Below, one piece after another: positions 25,249-34,789 of a DNA stretch of 64,000 nt. Each line of letters starts with the position of its first letter. Positions within the stretch are counted from its first letter, which is position 1. The DNA lies in assembly GCF_022410535.1 (NCBI RefSeq), contig NZ_JAKNBL010000003.1, positions 62,001 through 126,000 on the forward strand, given 5' to 3'. A program made the translations under genes and the position numbers. Origin of the DNA: Pelotomaculum terephthalicicum JT (GTDB taxonomy: Bacteria > Bacillota > Desulfotomaculia > Desulfotomaculales > Pelotomaculaceae). A model generated the notes under the pieces. It was not told the origin of the DNA. It ran no database searches and saw only the letters and a program-made list of their open reading frames with translations.

Positions 25249-25712
25249 CTTCTTCCCCCCATCTAATTTTTTTTAGGTTTCTATTTGTGTTTTTTTTAGG
25301 TTTATATTTGTGAATTTCCAGCTACAAACCTACAGAATAACCCTCACCCTTATAAACTCGCTGGAAATTTAACATGAATTTGATATATATTGCCCTGGAC
25401 TTGATACTTGGAAATAAAGAGATAAATAAAAAGATTTAAACAATTCTTTTTCTGGACAAGTCCTTACAATACTTATTTTAATATATTTTATCTTTAAAGC
25501 AACACAATACCCTATAAAAAAGTTTTTTATATATTTAAGCTTATTGGCGCCCCGACCAGAACCCAAACGGCTTGCCACCGAGAAACAGCAGATCTTTGCC
25601 TCATTTAAAATTATAACCGCACATCTTCGTTAAAACAAGAAAACAATAACAGTTTTTGAGCAAGCGAAGAGCCCCCGGTGGGAGGCTCTTGCTGGACATC
25701 AATTGAAATGCT
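25249..25712. other. Intergenic region between hydA2 and rnfC, with tandem repeat
   Basis: 464 bases without a gene. Close to rnfC, 25267-25289 and 25290-25312 form a tandem 23-base direct repeat with one mismatch (T8-AGG-TTT-C/A-TATTTGTG). It lies in the rnf leader or promoter, 19 bases before the ribosome-site region. The rest is AT-rich; no convincing -35/-10 pair was found for rnf. The hydA2 hairpin closes the other end. Confidence 0.6.
25668..25689 (-). terminator. Hairpin after hydA2
   Basis: AGAGCC pairs with GGCTCT, with CCC/GGG pairs inside, 24 bases after the hydA2 stop. Position and sequence correspond to the hairpin after hydA1, so this flank was duplicated too. The T-run is weak. 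Confidence 0.5.
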
Positions 25713-27446
25713 TTATAACTGATTATACTCCCCGCGCGGAGTGTATTTTGTGTGCAGCAATTCGTGGGATTTATGCCCCAGCGGCTTCTCTAAATATTCC
25801 TTGTACAGCTGCTGGATCGCGGGGTTCTCGTGGGATTTACGCAAGACCATTGCTTCGTCGGCGGTATATATGCCGTCAATCCGCTTTTGCCTGATTTCAT
25901 AGTTGGTCGGGATGGGCTGGCCGCCGCCGCCGATGCAGCCGCCCGGGCAGCACATGATCTCGATGAAATGATAGTTTGCTTCGCCGGCCTGCAGGGCGTC
26001 CAAAAGCTTCCTGGCGTTGCCAAGCCCGTGCGCGACGGCTACTTTTACGTCGAGATCGCCGACTTTGACGGTAGCTTCCTTGACTCCTTCCATACCGCGC
26101 ACGTCTATAAAATCTACCGACGCCAGGGTATTCCCGGTGACTATTTCATAGACGGTGCGCAGGGCGGCTTCCATCACGCCGCCGGTCGCGCCGAAAATTA
26201 CCGCCGCGCCGGTGGAGATGCCCAGCGGGTCATCGTAATTTTCTTCGGGCAGTTCGTTGAAATTTATGCCGGCCTGCTTAAACATGCGGCCGAGTTCTCT
26301 TGTGGTCAGCACAACATCCACGTCCTGATAGCCGCTCGCATTCATTTCGGGGCGCTGCGCCTCGAATTTCTTGGCGGTGCAGGGCATGATCGACACCGAA
26401 AAGATATCGGCCGGGTCCACGCCTGCTTTTTCGGCGTAGAAGGTTTTGGCCAGGGCGCCGAACATCTGCTGCGGCGACTTGCATGTGGACACATGCGGCA
26501 GCAGCGTCGGGTAGAAGTGCTCAATGAACTTGACCCAGCCAGGACTGCACGAAGTGATCAGCGGCAAGGTGCCACCGGTCTTGACTCTTTCGAGCAACTC
26601 GCTGCCTTCTTCCATAATGGTCAGGTCGGCGGTAAAGTCGGTGTCGAAAACTTTATCAAAGCCGAGCTTCCTGATCGCGGCAACCATTTGTCCGGTCGCT
26701 ACGCTGCCCGGCTCCATGCCGAATATTTCACCGATAGCGACACGCACCGCCGGGGCGGTCTGGACCACGACATGCTTTTGGGGATCGGCCAGGGCGGCCC
26801 AGACTTCCTCTGTTTGATCCCGCTCGTATAAAGCTCCTGTCGGGCAAACCAGCACGCACTGGCCGCAGTTAACACAATTAGATCCAGCTAAACCCATGTC
26901 CACCCCGGGTGCGATAACGGTATCAAAACCGCGCCCCTGCGGGGCGATCGCGCTTACCGTCTGCACCTTTTCACATACCGAGACGCAACGCCGGCACAGG
27001 ATGCATTTATCGGGGTCGCGCACCAGTGACACGCTGGAATTGTCTTCTCTATGTTCGGGATTCGCGCCAGTATAACGAACTTCCCGGATTCCGAACGCTT
27101 CCGCCAGGGTCTGCAACTCGCAATTCTGGTTGCGCACACAGGTCGGGCATTCAAACGGGTGGTTGGACAGGATCAGTTCCAGGGTCATCCGGCGTGAAGC
27201 GCGCACCGCCGGGGTATTGGTCAGCACAACCATGTTTTCTGCCGCCGGGGTTACACACGCTGCCTGCAGCGTGCGGGCGCCCTTGACTTCAACCACACAG
27301 ACGCGGCAGGCCCCGATAACGTTAATGTCCTTTAAATAGCACAAGGTAGGAATATTTATATTAACTTTCTTGGCCGCTTCGAGAACAGTTGTGCCCTGTT
27401 CCACCTGCACTTCTTTTCCGTCAATTGTCAAAGTAACCATTGGCAT
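25713..27446 (-). CDS. hydA: [FeFe] hydrogenase catalytic subunit HydA, copy 2
   Basis: A 577-residue HydA with the same domain order as copy 1: [2Fe-2S] (CYLKDINVIGACRVC), His-Cys [4Fe-4S] (HPFECPTCVRNQNCELQ), two [4Fe-4S] (CILCRRCVSVCE, CVNCGQCVLVCP) and the H-cluster motifs TSCSPGW, MPCTAKKFE and CCPGGCIGGGGQP, all intact. About 94 percent of residues equal copy 1 and the C-terminal 900 bases are almost identical at the DNA level, much closer than the other operon genes. It starts 17 bases after the HydB-GltD gene with AAGGAGGGG. It should receive electrons from the fused HydB. Confidence 0.95.
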   Translation of the reverse strand: MPMVTLTIDGKEVQVEQGTTVLEAAKKVNINIPTLCYLKDINVIGACRVCVVEVKGARTLQAACVTPAAENMVVLTNTPAVRASRRMTLELILSNHPFECPTCVRNQNCELQTLAEAFGIREVRYTGANPEHREDNSSVSLVRDPDKCILCRRCVSVCEKVQTVSAIAPQGRGFDTVIAPGVDMGLAGSNCVNCGQCVLVCPTGALYERDQTEEVWAALADPQKHVVVQTAPAVRVAIGEIFGMEPGSVATGQMVAAIRKLGFDKVFDTDFTADLTIMEEGSELLERVKTGGTLPLITSCSPGWVKFIEHFYPTLLPHVSTCKSPQQMFGALAKTFYAEKAGVDPADIFSVSIMPCTAKKFEAQRPEMNASGYQDVDVVLTTRELGRMFKQAGINFNELPEENYDDPLGISTGAAVIFGATGGVMEAALRTVYEIVTGNTLASVDFIDVRGMEGVKEATVKVGDLDVKVAVAHGLGNARKLLDALQAGEANYHFIEIMCCPGGCIGGGGQPIPTNYEIRQKRIDGIYTADEAMVLRKSHENPAIQQLYKEYLEKPLGHKSHELLHTKYTPRGEYNQL

Positions 27447-27463
27447 TTATCTCACCCCTCCTT

Positions 27464-30400
27464 CTACTTCACATCGCAGCGCAGGCAACGGGTAGCCTCG
27501 GCTATGGCCTGCTCTCTGGTGAAACCATTTTCCACTTCGGCAAAGGACCGGCGTTCGGCCACCGGCAGGCATGTTGCTACTTCCCTCGCCATCTTCTCTT
27601 CAATAATCTCGCCGGAAATTTTCCGGGTGAGAGCACGCGGTTCGACAACTGCGCCGGTACCCCCGAGGTATTTATCAATAGCCGCTGCCGCTTTCTTGCC
27701 TTGGGCAATCGCCCCGATGGCCGTGTCCGGCCCGGAAGCGCAGTCTCCGCCGGCGAATATATATGGTATATTCGTGGCCATGCTGGCGGGATCCACCGCA
27801 ACCAGCCCGCGGGCCGTCTGCACGCCGGCGTCGGTGATGCCGTCAAGCTGGACATTCTGTCCAATCGCCGCAATTACCACGTCTGCCGGAATGACAAAGT
27901 TGGAGCCTTCAACCGGCACCGGCCGCCTGCGGCCGCTTTTATCGAAGTCGCCGGGCACTGATTCCTGGCATTCCAGCCCGGTTACCATGCCACCTGCTCC
28001 CTGCACGCTCACGGGGGCGGTCATGAGGGTAAAATTCACGCTTTCGTGCTCCGCTTCGATGATCTCGTCTGCAAACGCGGGCATGTCTTCTTTGCGGTGC
28101 CGGTAAACAACGTGCACTTCTTTCGCTCCGTTCCTTACGGCCGAGCGGGCGCTGTCTATGGCCACGTTGCCGCCGCCTACCACCAGCACGGTCTTGCCTT
28201 TTACGTCGGCGGCCTGTCCGAGTTTAACGTCTCGCAGGTAGTTGATGCCTGAGATAACTCCTTTGAGTTCTTCGCCCGGAATGCCCAGTTTCTGATCCGC
28301 GTGGGCACCGACGGCGATAAACACCGCGCTGAAGCCTTGCTTCTCTAAATCGGCGAAGGTAACGTCTTTGCCAAAACGGGTGTTGGTCTTAATCGTCACA
28401 CCCATTCCTTCTATGGCTTTTATTTCAGCCGCCAGGACGTCGGCCGGCAGGCGGTAATCGGGGATTCCTACTTTGAGCATGCCGCCGGCAAACGGCAGCG
28501 ATTCGAATACGGTCACTTTGTGGCCGGCTTTAGCCAGGTAGTAGGCCGCTGTCAGGCCGGCCGGCCCGCCGCCGATTATCGCCACTTGCTTGCCGGTCGC
28601 CACTCCGGGAGGCTCAACCGGGAATCCCTTATTCTGTTCATACACCCAGTCGGCCGCATAACGCTTCAATGCCCTTACAGCCAGGGGCTCATCCAGCTTC
28701 GCGCGGTTGCACTTGCCTTCACACGGGTGGTGGCACACGCGGCCGCAAACTGCCGGGAAGGGGTTTTCCCGCCTCACTTCCATATAGGCTTCGTAGAAAT
28801 GTCCGTTCCGGATATGATCGAGATAGATCGGCACATCCACTCCGGCCGGACAGGTGTTTTGACAGGGTGAATTGAATAGGGACGCACAGACTGAGGCGGC
28901 GCAATATTTATCTTTGATATGCGCCTCGTATTCATGCCTGAAATAGCGTATCGTGCTCAGCACGGGATTGGGCGCGGTTTGTCCCAAACCGCACAGTGCC
29001 GTATCTTTAATGTAGTAGCATAATTCTTCGAGTGCTTCTATATCTCCCTCTTGTCCTTCTCCGTGGGTGATCCGTTCCAGTATTTCTAACATCCGTTTGG
29101 TGCCGATGCGGCAGGGGGCGCATTTGCCGCAAGACTCTTCCTGGCAGAACTCGGTGAAGAACTTGGCCAGGTCAACCATACAGGTATCTTCGTCCATGAC
29201 AATCAGCCCGCCGGACCCTACAATCGCGCCCAGTTCCGCCAGCGACTCATAATCCACACCGACGTTAAGGTGGTCTGCCGGGATGCAGCCGCCTGAAGGA
29301 CCGCCTGTTTGGGCCGCTTTAAACTTCTTGCCGCCTATGATGCCGCCACCGATGTCGTAAACGATTTCTCCTAAAGGTATGCCCATCGGAACTTCGATCA
29401 GGCCGGTATTGTTAACTTTCCCGGTAAGGGCGAATACTTTGGTGCCTTTGCTTTTCTCTGTTCCCCTGGAAGCGTACCAGTCTCCGCCTTTAAGGATAAT
29501 TGGCGGGATGCTGGCGTAGGTTTCCACGTTATTAAGCAATGTGGGCTTGCCCCACAGTCCTTCGTTGGCCGGGAAGGGAGGTCTCGGTCGGGGTTCGCCG
29601 CGGCGTCCTTCAATAGAGGCCAGCAAGGCTGTCTCTTCTCCGCAAACAAAGGCGCCGGCGCCGACCCTGACGTTAAGGTCAAAAGCAAATCCTGTTCCTA
29701 AAATACTTTCTCCCAACAAACCGTACTCGTGGGCCTGGCTGATGGCTTGTCTCAGCCTTTCCACAGCCAGGGGGTATTCTGCTCTAACATAGACGTAGCC
29801 TTTGCTGGCACCTACCGCATAGCCGGCAATGGTCATAGCCTCGATAATACTGTGCGGGTCTCCTTCCAGGACTGACCTGTCCATAAAGGCGCCCGGGTCT
29901 CCTTCGTCTCCGTTACATACCACATATTTTTGTGCCGCGTTGGCTTTGGCGGTGAACTCCCACTTTAAGCCGGTCGGGAACCCCGCGCCGCCACGACCGC
30001 GCAGGCCGGATTTTTTTAGTTCGGCGATTACTTCTTCGGGGGACATGGTGGATAATGCCTTGGCCAGCGCGGAATATCCTTCACTGGCAATATATTCTTC
30101 AATATCTTCTGGATTAATAAAGCCGGCGTTGCGCAAGGCTATTTTGGTTTGCTTGGATAAGAAAGGGAAATCCTTCATTAAAGGAATCGGTTTCTTGGTT
30201 TCCGGATCCCGGTAGACAAGCCGCTCTACTATTCGCCCTTTCAATAAGTGCTCGCTCACGATTTCTTCGGCGTCTTCAGCGGTAACCCGGCAGTATACTA
30301 CTCCTTCGGGATAGATTATTAAGCGCGGTCCCAGGTCGCAAAGACCCATGCATCCGGTTTCAATAACTTGAATTTCATTTTCAAGCTGTTGCTTTTTAAT

Positions 30401-30493
30401 CCCTTCTAAAAGTGCTTCTTTAACGGTTTGGCATCCTGACAAAACACAGCCTGACCCCGCACAAACCAACACGTGTGCCCGGTAATAATGCAT
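27464..30493 (-). CDS. HydB-GltD fusion: NuoF-like hydrogenase subunit with NADPH-type flavoprotein domain
   Basis: A 1009-residue fusion. Residues 1-540 are HydB: thioredoxin-like [2Fe-2S] ([21 protein letters not shown]), FMN/NADH domain with intact [20 protein letters not shown] and [19 protein letters not shown], and [15 protein letters not shown]. Residues about 545-620 are the [4Fe-4S] linker found in GltD/NfnB and dihydropyrimidine dehydrogenase ([26 protein letters not shown]). Residues about 630-1009 are the GltD-like flavoprotein: FAD loop [18 protein letters not shown], pyridine-nucleotide loop [20 protein letters not shown] with [11 protein letters not shown], and the second FAD motif [20 protein letters not shown]. 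The ATG at 30493 has GAGGAGGG upstream. NADP(H) use is inferred from the GltD/NfnB relationship. Confidence 0.92.
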   Translation of the reverse strand: MHYYRAHVLVCAGSGCVLSGCQTVKEALLEGIKKQQLENEIQVIETGCMGLCDLGPRLIIYPEGVVYCRVTAEDAEEIVSEHLLKGRIVERLVYRDPETKKPIPLMKDFPFLSKQTKIALRNAGFINPEDIEEYIASEGYSALAKALSTMSPEEVIAELKKSGLRGRGGAGFPTGLKWEFTAKANAAQKYVVCNGDEGDPGAFMDRSVLEGDPHSIIEAMTIAGYAVGASKGYVYVRAEYPLAVERLRQAISQAHEYGLLGESILGTGFAFDLNVRVGAGAFVCGEETALLASIEGRRGEPRPRPPFPANEGLWGKPTLLNNVETYASIPPIILKGGDWYASRGTEKSKGTKVFALTGKVNNTGLIEVPMGIPLGEIVYDIGGGIIGGKKFKAAQTGGPSGGCIPADHLNVGVDYESLAELGAIVGSGGLIVMDEDTCMVDLAKFFTEFCQEESCGKCAPCRIGTKRMLEILERITHGEGQEGDIEALEELCYYIKDTALCGLGQTAPNPVLSTIRYFRHEYEAHIKDKYCAASVCASLFNSPCQNTCPAGVDVPIYLDHIRNGHFYEAYMEVRRENPFPAVCGRVCHHPCEGKCNRAKLDEPLAVRALKRYAADWVYEQNKGFPVEPPGVATGKQVAIIGGGPAGLTAAYYLAKAGHKVTVFESLPFAGGMLKVGIPDYRLPADVLAAEIKAIEGMGVTIKTNTRFGKDVTFADLEKQGFSAVFIAVGAHADQKLGIPGEELKGVISGINYLRDVKLGQAADVKGKTVLVVGGGNVAIDSARSAVRNGAKEVHVVYRHRKEDMPAFADEIIEAEHESVNFTLMTAPVSVQGAGGMVTGLECQESVPGDFDKSGRRRPVPVEGSNFVIPADVVIAAIGQNVQLDGITDAGVQTARGLVAVDPASMATNIPYIFAGGDCASGPDTAIGAIAQGKKAAAAIDKYLGGTGAVVEPRALTRKISGEIIEEKMAREVATCLPVAERRSFAEVENGFTREQAIAEATRCLRCDVK

Positions 30494-30520
30494 AATCATA
30501 CCCTCCTCTCACTATTTCAA

Positions 30521-30898
30521 TTAATCTCGCTGCACCAGCGCCCATTCCTCAATCACGTGGCCGTTAATAACATGTTCAAGCACGAGCCGCCGGGCTTTTT
30601 CTTCGTCTAGATGACCGTATACAATCTGGGGTATGCCCGGCTTGTTTACTTCCACTATGGGCTCATGCTGGCACATCCCGGCGCAGCCTGCCTGGGTGAC
30701 TATTACATCTGAAATATTTCTTTTATCTATTTCATCTATAATTGCCATCATTACTTCCCGCGCCCCGGCGGTTATTCCGCAGGTCCCCATCCCGACCACT
30801 ATTGTTGTTTTACCGCTTGCCTGCCGCTCCTTGATCTTCTCCAGCGCGGCTTCTTTGAGCTTCATCAGTTCGTCAACTGACTTGATTTGTTTCATCAT
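30521..30898 (-). CDS. Thioredoxin-like [2Fe-2S] protein of hydrogenase operon 2
   Basis: A 125-residue protein closely related to the one in operon 1: GTCGITAGAREVM, then AGCAGMCQHEPIVEV. Three Cys are shared between the two copies; the fourth Cys of copy 1 is Gly here, so the extra one is not essential. The ATG at 30898 overlaps the stop of the ATPase-domain gene (TGATG), indicating coupled translation. It lies 27 bases before the HydB-GltD gene and probably serves in electron transfer within the complex. Confidence 0.82.
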   Translation of the reverse strand: MMKQIKSVDELMKLKEAALEKIKERQASGKTTIVVGMGTCGITAGAREVMMAIIDEIDKRNISDVIVTQAGCAGMCQHEPIVEVNKPGIPQIVYGHLDEEKARRLVLEHVINGHVIEEWALVQRD

Positions 30899-31464
30899 CA
30901 ATCACCCCGGTATAATTTTTTAATACCTTCCCGGCAAAATCCCTTCATCCAGCTTAAAACCTTAACATCATTCAGGGGCAATTCTCTAAATTTACTAATC
31001 AACCAGCTGGTATCAAAAATAAATTCACGTCCGTCTACCAGGTGATTGTACAGTAAATTCACATCCGGTTTGGCGGCCACTGCAGCCACTAATGTGGAAG
31101 CTACATCCCCCAAGGGCATCCGGTCAATATGCGAACGCCGAAAGGTTGTCTTTACGGTTGTCCCTTTTCCTTTCTCCGATCGGATAATCAGGTCGCCTTC
31201 ACAAGCACGCGCTGCCTGTTGAAGTAAAGGTATGCCGAGGCCAACCCTCCTCAAGCGGCGGCTTGTTACAAACGGATCATAAATTTGTTCAATTTCTTCT
31301 TCATTCAATCCTCCGCCGTTATCGCCAACCTCAAAACCCAAAATGTCTCCGGAAGTATCTTCAATCACGGTAATCTTGATGGTGGACGCACCCGCAGCCA
31401 GTGAATTTTCAATGAGATCTAAAAGATGATGAGAAAGTTCACGCATTTTATTGCTTAGCTTCAC
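30898..31464 (-). CDS. HATPase-domain protein of hydrogenase operon 2
   Basis: A 188-residue protein with a GHKL ATPase domain: N box LLDLIENSLAAGAS, G1 box EVGDNGGGL, the F-box-like YDPFVTSRR and G2 box GLGIPLLQQAA, then GKGTTVKTTF. There is no histidine phospho-acceptor domain or sensor domain, and the last 60 residues are unassigned. Such stand-alone ATPase-domain proteins occur inside many clostridial HydABC operons between hydC and the [2Fe-2S] gene; a regulatory or assembly role is assumed, not shown. The start is GTG 31464 with AGGAAAGAGGA just before it. Operon 1 lacks this gene. Confidence 0.82.
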   Translation of the reverse strand: MKLSNKMRELSHHLLDLIENSLAAGASTIKITVIEDTSGDILGFEVGDNGGGLNEEEIEQIYDPFVTSRRLRRVGLGIPLLQQAARACEGDLIIRSEKGKGTTVKTTFRRSHIDRMPLGDVASTLVAAVAAKPDVNLLYNHLVDGREFIFDTSWLISKFRELPLNDVKVLSWMKGFCREGIKKLYRGD

Positions 31465-31543
31465 TCCTCTTTCCTATGGTTTACGTTTACGCTTTCAGGA
31501 AAAGCTAAATTAATCGTTATTGGCCGCCGGGCGTGATGGGTAC

Positions 31544-32032
31544 TTACTTATTTCTACACTCATCAATAATTCCCGGGACAAGATCAGGCTTCACCCTGAC
31601 CCGCGGCTCTTTATTAATTGTCATAACCGGCGCCAGCCCGCAGGCTCCCAGGCACCTGACCACCTCAAGGGAAAACATATTGTCGTCGGTAGTATCATGC
31701 GGCTTGATTCCCAATTCTTTTTCAAACCGCTCCAATACTTGCGACGATCCCCGCACATAACAGGCGGTACCCTTACAGAGGGAAATCTCATATTCGCCTT
31801 TTGGCTTCAATGAAAATAGATGGTAAAACGTAACAACTCCATAAATAGTGCTCAAAGGTACTTTCATTCTGTCAGCAATTATTAGCTGCACATCCTTTGG
31901 CACATAGCCGTAATTCTCCTGAACCCAGTACAACACCTCGATTAAATCGTCCTTTTTCCCTTCGTGCCGGGCAATCACTTCTTCCAGTTCAGCCTGCAAA
32001 TCACATCGGCACTTAGTAACTGCTGATTCCAT
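31544..32032 (-). CDS. hydC: Hydrogenase subunit HydC (NuoE-like), copy 2
   Basis: A 162-residue NuoE-type subunit, first gene of operon 2. It has the helical N-terminus (LIEVLYWVQENYGYVPKDVQ) and the four [2Fe-2S] ligands in CKGTACYVRG and CLGACGLAP. GGAGGGGG lies 5-6 bases before the ATG. It is about 75-80 percent identical to copy 1 by eye. Unlike operon 1, the ATPase-domain gene follows after 79 bases. Confidence 0.93.
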   Translation of the reverse strand: MESAVTKCRCDLQAELEEVIARHEGKKDDLIEVLYWVQENYGYVPKDVQLIIADRMKVPLSTIYGVVTFYHLFSLKPKGEYEISLCKGTACYVRGSSQVLERFEKELGIKPHDTTDDNMFSLEVVRCLGACGLAPVMTINKEPRVRVKPDLVPGIIDECRNK

Positions 32033-32224
32033 TTGTTCCCCCTCCTTTTAAACTCCATGATCTTTTTATGGTTTTGTGGTTATTTAAAAAATTCCTTATT
32101 CGAGAAAAACCACTGCGACAATTCAAATTTGAATGTTTGTAGAAGCTTATCATCATCATAAGGAATAGTAGCTCCTGATTACCAATTGCCTGCTGCTTGT
32201 ATAATATTTCACATAACATAAAAA

Positions 32225-32263
32225 CAAAAACACGTCTTTCGGCAAATTGGCCCCGTGTTTTTT
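32225..32263 (-). terminator. Terminator-like hairpin in the leader of hydrogenase operon 2
   Basis: Leftward AAAAAACACG (32254-32263) pairs with CGTGTTTTTG (32225-32234), with an inner GGC/GCC stem, and is followed by GTTTTT. It lies about 190 bases before hydC and 150 bases after the predicted transcript start, so it may be an attenuator of operon 2. It is near-symmetrical and could also end topB transcripts. Confidence 0.5.
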
Positions 32264-32417
32264 ATCCTCTAAAGAGTTCCCCAGGAGATTTCACTACTCC
32301 ATAGCTGCTCAAATTAATATTGTCTTTTCTTGCCGCATATTGCTGTCATGAACAAGGGTCATGAATAAGGTGAAAAAGTTCGTCATTCCTGCCGATTATA
32401 CATTAATACTTTTTTCA

Positions 32418-32446
32418 ATGATATACATTCCACTAATTGTTGTCAA
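32418..32446 (-). promoter_or_regulatory. Promoter of hydrogenase operon 2
   Basis: Leftward TTGACA (32441-32446) and TATCAT (32418-32423), 17 bases apart. The transcript would start near 32411, giving a leader of about 380 bases with a hairpin inside. The -35 context (GCTTGACAA) equals that of operon 1. Confidence 0.6.
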
Positions 32447-32488
32447 GCATTATTTCCCAAACAAAACTGCCGCAAATCACGTTTAAGC

Positions 32489-32518
32489 ACTCGTTAGTTT
32501 TACACTCGTTAGTTTTAC
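32489..32518. repeat. 15-bp tandem direct repeat upstream of hydrogenase operon 2
   Basis: ACTCGTTAGTTTTAC occurs twice head to tail without mismatch, about 45-75 bases upstream of the -35 box of operon 2. This is a suitable position for an activator site, but topB transcripts also end here. Confidence 0.6.
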
Positions 32519-32608
32519 ACCTTAACAAATGATAAAAATTCTGCAACCCTTGGGGCAAAACGCTTTGAGGGTATATTTTTTGTATTTTCCTCATTATTAT
32601 GTATAGGA

Positions 32609-34687
32609 TTAATCATTGTTATTACTTTTTTCCTTTAAAGCCGCCTTCAACATTTCTCCGATATTTTGCGTGATAGAACCCTGATCGCTGTACCGGGCAA
32701 TTAATTTTTGATTGACCCGGCTGGCGCTTTTAGAACTTTTAAATACGCCAAAGTCGTCTTGTTTTTCCGGTTGTCTGTGTCCGCAAGCCCTGTCCGGACA
32801 AACCAGCATCTTTCCTCTTTTGCCGTTCACCAGCAGCATATACTTGCCGCAGAGAGGACATTTGTTTTTGGAAACATTATCGGCTTTATAAACAGAAGTA
32901 TCCTCAATGACGCTTTTTACCAACTCCAGGGCATTTTGCCTGATGCCGGCCATAAAGTCTTCTTTGCTGTCCTTGCCCCTGGCGATATTAGCCAGTCTCT
33001 GCTCCCACTGGGCTGTTAATTCCGGTGTTTTTAAAGCCGGGGAAACCAGGTTGATTAACTGCAATCCTTTGGAAGTGGGAACCAATTCTTTACCCTGCCG
33101 CTCAATGTAATTATTGTAAAGCAGCTTTTCGATAATCTCAGCCCGCGTGGCCGGCGTTCCCAACCCGCTTCCTTTCATGGATTCACGCAATTCCTCATCC
33201 TCGATAAACTTGCCGGGGTTTTCCATGGCCGTGAGCAGGGTAGCTTCAGTATAACGGGCGGGCGGTTTTGTCTTTGATTTATTTATTTTACAGGTTTTAA
33301 CCTGCTTTTGCTCACCTTTTTTATGCAAGGCCAGCGTCTGCTCCGGCAGAGCATCGTCACTTGACTCATCCTTCTCCGCCGCCTTGGCGGTCACGGCCCG
33401 CCAGCCCGGCTCCTTGACCACCCTGCCGCTGGAGTAAAAATGCTCGCCGTTTACCGCCGTGGTCAGCGTGGTCTGGCCGTAGCGGTAAGGCGGGTATAAA
33501 ACAGCGATGAACCGCCTGGCAATTAGATCGTAAAGGTTTTTTTCCTCCGCCGACAGGGCCGCAAGCTGCAATGACTGGCCGGTGGGAATAATGGCATGGT
33601 GGTCGCCGACTTTACTGTTGTCAACAAAGCGTTTCGTCGGCTGCAACGCTTTTTGCAGCAGCGGCTTGACCAGCGCGGCATAAGGGCCGGCGGCGATGCT
33701 TTTTAGCCGGGCCGGCAAGGTTGGCACTATATCCGTGGTGATATAGCGGGAATCTGTCCGCGGATAGGTGACCAGCTTGTGCCGCTCATATAAATCCTGC
33801 AGCACGGAGAGGGTTTTTTGCGCTGAAAACCCATACCGTTTATTGGCGTCCCTTTGCAGTTCCGTCAGGTCGTAAGCCAGGGGGGGCGGCTCACTTTTGC
33901 TCTCTGTGCGGACTTCTTTGATCACGCCCGCCTGGCCTTTAATTTTATTGACAATTTCTTCCGCCCTTGCCTGGTTGAAAATCCTGTTTTTCCCGGAAGA
34001 GTCCCGCCAGTCGCCAAAATAGTCGCCGAAGTCCGCCCGTACAGTCCAGTAGTCCACCGGAACGAATTGTTTTATTTCGTTTTCACGGTTCACAATCATG
34101 GCCAGGGTGGGAGTCTGCACCCGGCCGGCGGTCAACTGGGCATTGAACTTGCACGTCAAAGCCCGGGTCACGTTCAACCCGATCAGCCAGTCGGCCTGCG
34201 CCCGGCAAACAGCCGCGTCAAATAAATTATTGTAAGCCGCCCCGGCTTTTAAATTGGCGAAACCTTCCTTGATGGCATCGTCTGTCTGGGAAGAAATCCA
34301 CAAGCGCCTGAACGGCTTCTTCCAGTTGGCCAGAACCATGATCCACCGCGCCACCAGTTCGCCTTCCCGCCCGGCGTCGGTGGCAATCACCAGCTCACCG
34401 ATGTCTCCTCGCTTCATTAAATTCCTGACTACCTGATACTGGTGGGAAGTTTGCCTGATTACTTTTAATTTCATCCTGGCGGGGAACATCGGCAGGTCGT
34501 CCAGGTTCCATTGCTTATACTTGCTGTCATAATCCTCCGGTTCGGCAAGGGTAACCAGGTGGCCCAGCGCCCAAGTCACCACATGCCGCGGTCCCTCCAG
34601 ATATCCTTTATTCTTACCGGTGCATTTCAACACCCTGGCAATTTCTTTAGCCACGCTGGGTTTTTCGGCCAGAACCAGCGACTTCAT
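32609..34687 (-). CDS. topB: DNA topoisomerase III
   Basis: A 692-residue type IA topoisomerase. The TOPRIM domain opens with MKSLVLAEKPSVAKEIARVL and contains IATDAGREGELVARWI; the catalytic Tyr is in TYPRTDSRYI; ALTCKFNAQLTAGRVQTPTL, GLGTPATRAEIIEKL and YIERQGKELVPTSKG are typical of TopB. The C-terminus has a four-Cys zinc ribbon (CPLCGKYMLL, CPDRACGHRQ). The ATG at 34687 follows GAGGAGATAATT; the longer upstream frame is not supported. The enzyme relaxes and decatenates DNA by single-strand passage. It has no operon partner with related function here. Confidence 0.95.
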   Translation of the reverse strand: MKSLVLAEKPSVAKEIARVLKCTGKNKGYLEGPRHVVTWALGHLVTLAEPEDYDSKYKQWNLDDLPMFPARMKLKVIRQTSHQYQVVRNLMKRGDIGELVIATDAGREGELVARWIMVLANWKKPFRRLWISSQTDDAIKEGFANLKAGAAYNNLFDAAVCRAQADWLIGLNVTRALTCKFNAQLTAGRVQTPTLAMIVNRENEIKQFVPVDYWTVRADFGDYFGDWRDSSGKNRIFNQARAEEIVNKIKGQAGVIKEVRTESKSEPPPLAYDLTELQRDANKRYGFSAQKTLSVLQDLYERHKLVTYPRTDSRYITTDIVPTLPARLKSIAAGPYAALVKPLLQKALQPTKRFVDNSKVGDHHAIIPTGQSLQLAALSAEEKNLYDLIARRFIAVLYPPYRYGQTTLTTAVNGEHFYSSGRVVKEPGWRAVTAKAAEKDESSDDALPEQTLALHKKGEQKQVKTCKINKSKTKPPARYTEATLLTAMENPGKFIEDEELRESMKGSGLGTPATRAEIIEKLLYNNYIERQGKELVPTSKGLQLINLVSPALKTPELTAQWEQRLANIARGKDSKEDFMAGIRQNALELVKSVIEDTSVYKADNVSKNKCPLCGKYMLLVNGKRGKMLVCPDRACGHRQPEKQDDFGVFKSSKSASRVNQKLIARYSDQGSITQNIGEMLKAALKEKSNNND

Positions 34688-34789
34688 AATTATCTCCTCT
34701 GTCCTGTTTGCAGTATCTATCATATCATTATAGTACAATTGTTCTTTACAAAAAAGCTTCATAAAACTATTATGTAGTTTGTTCGGCCT

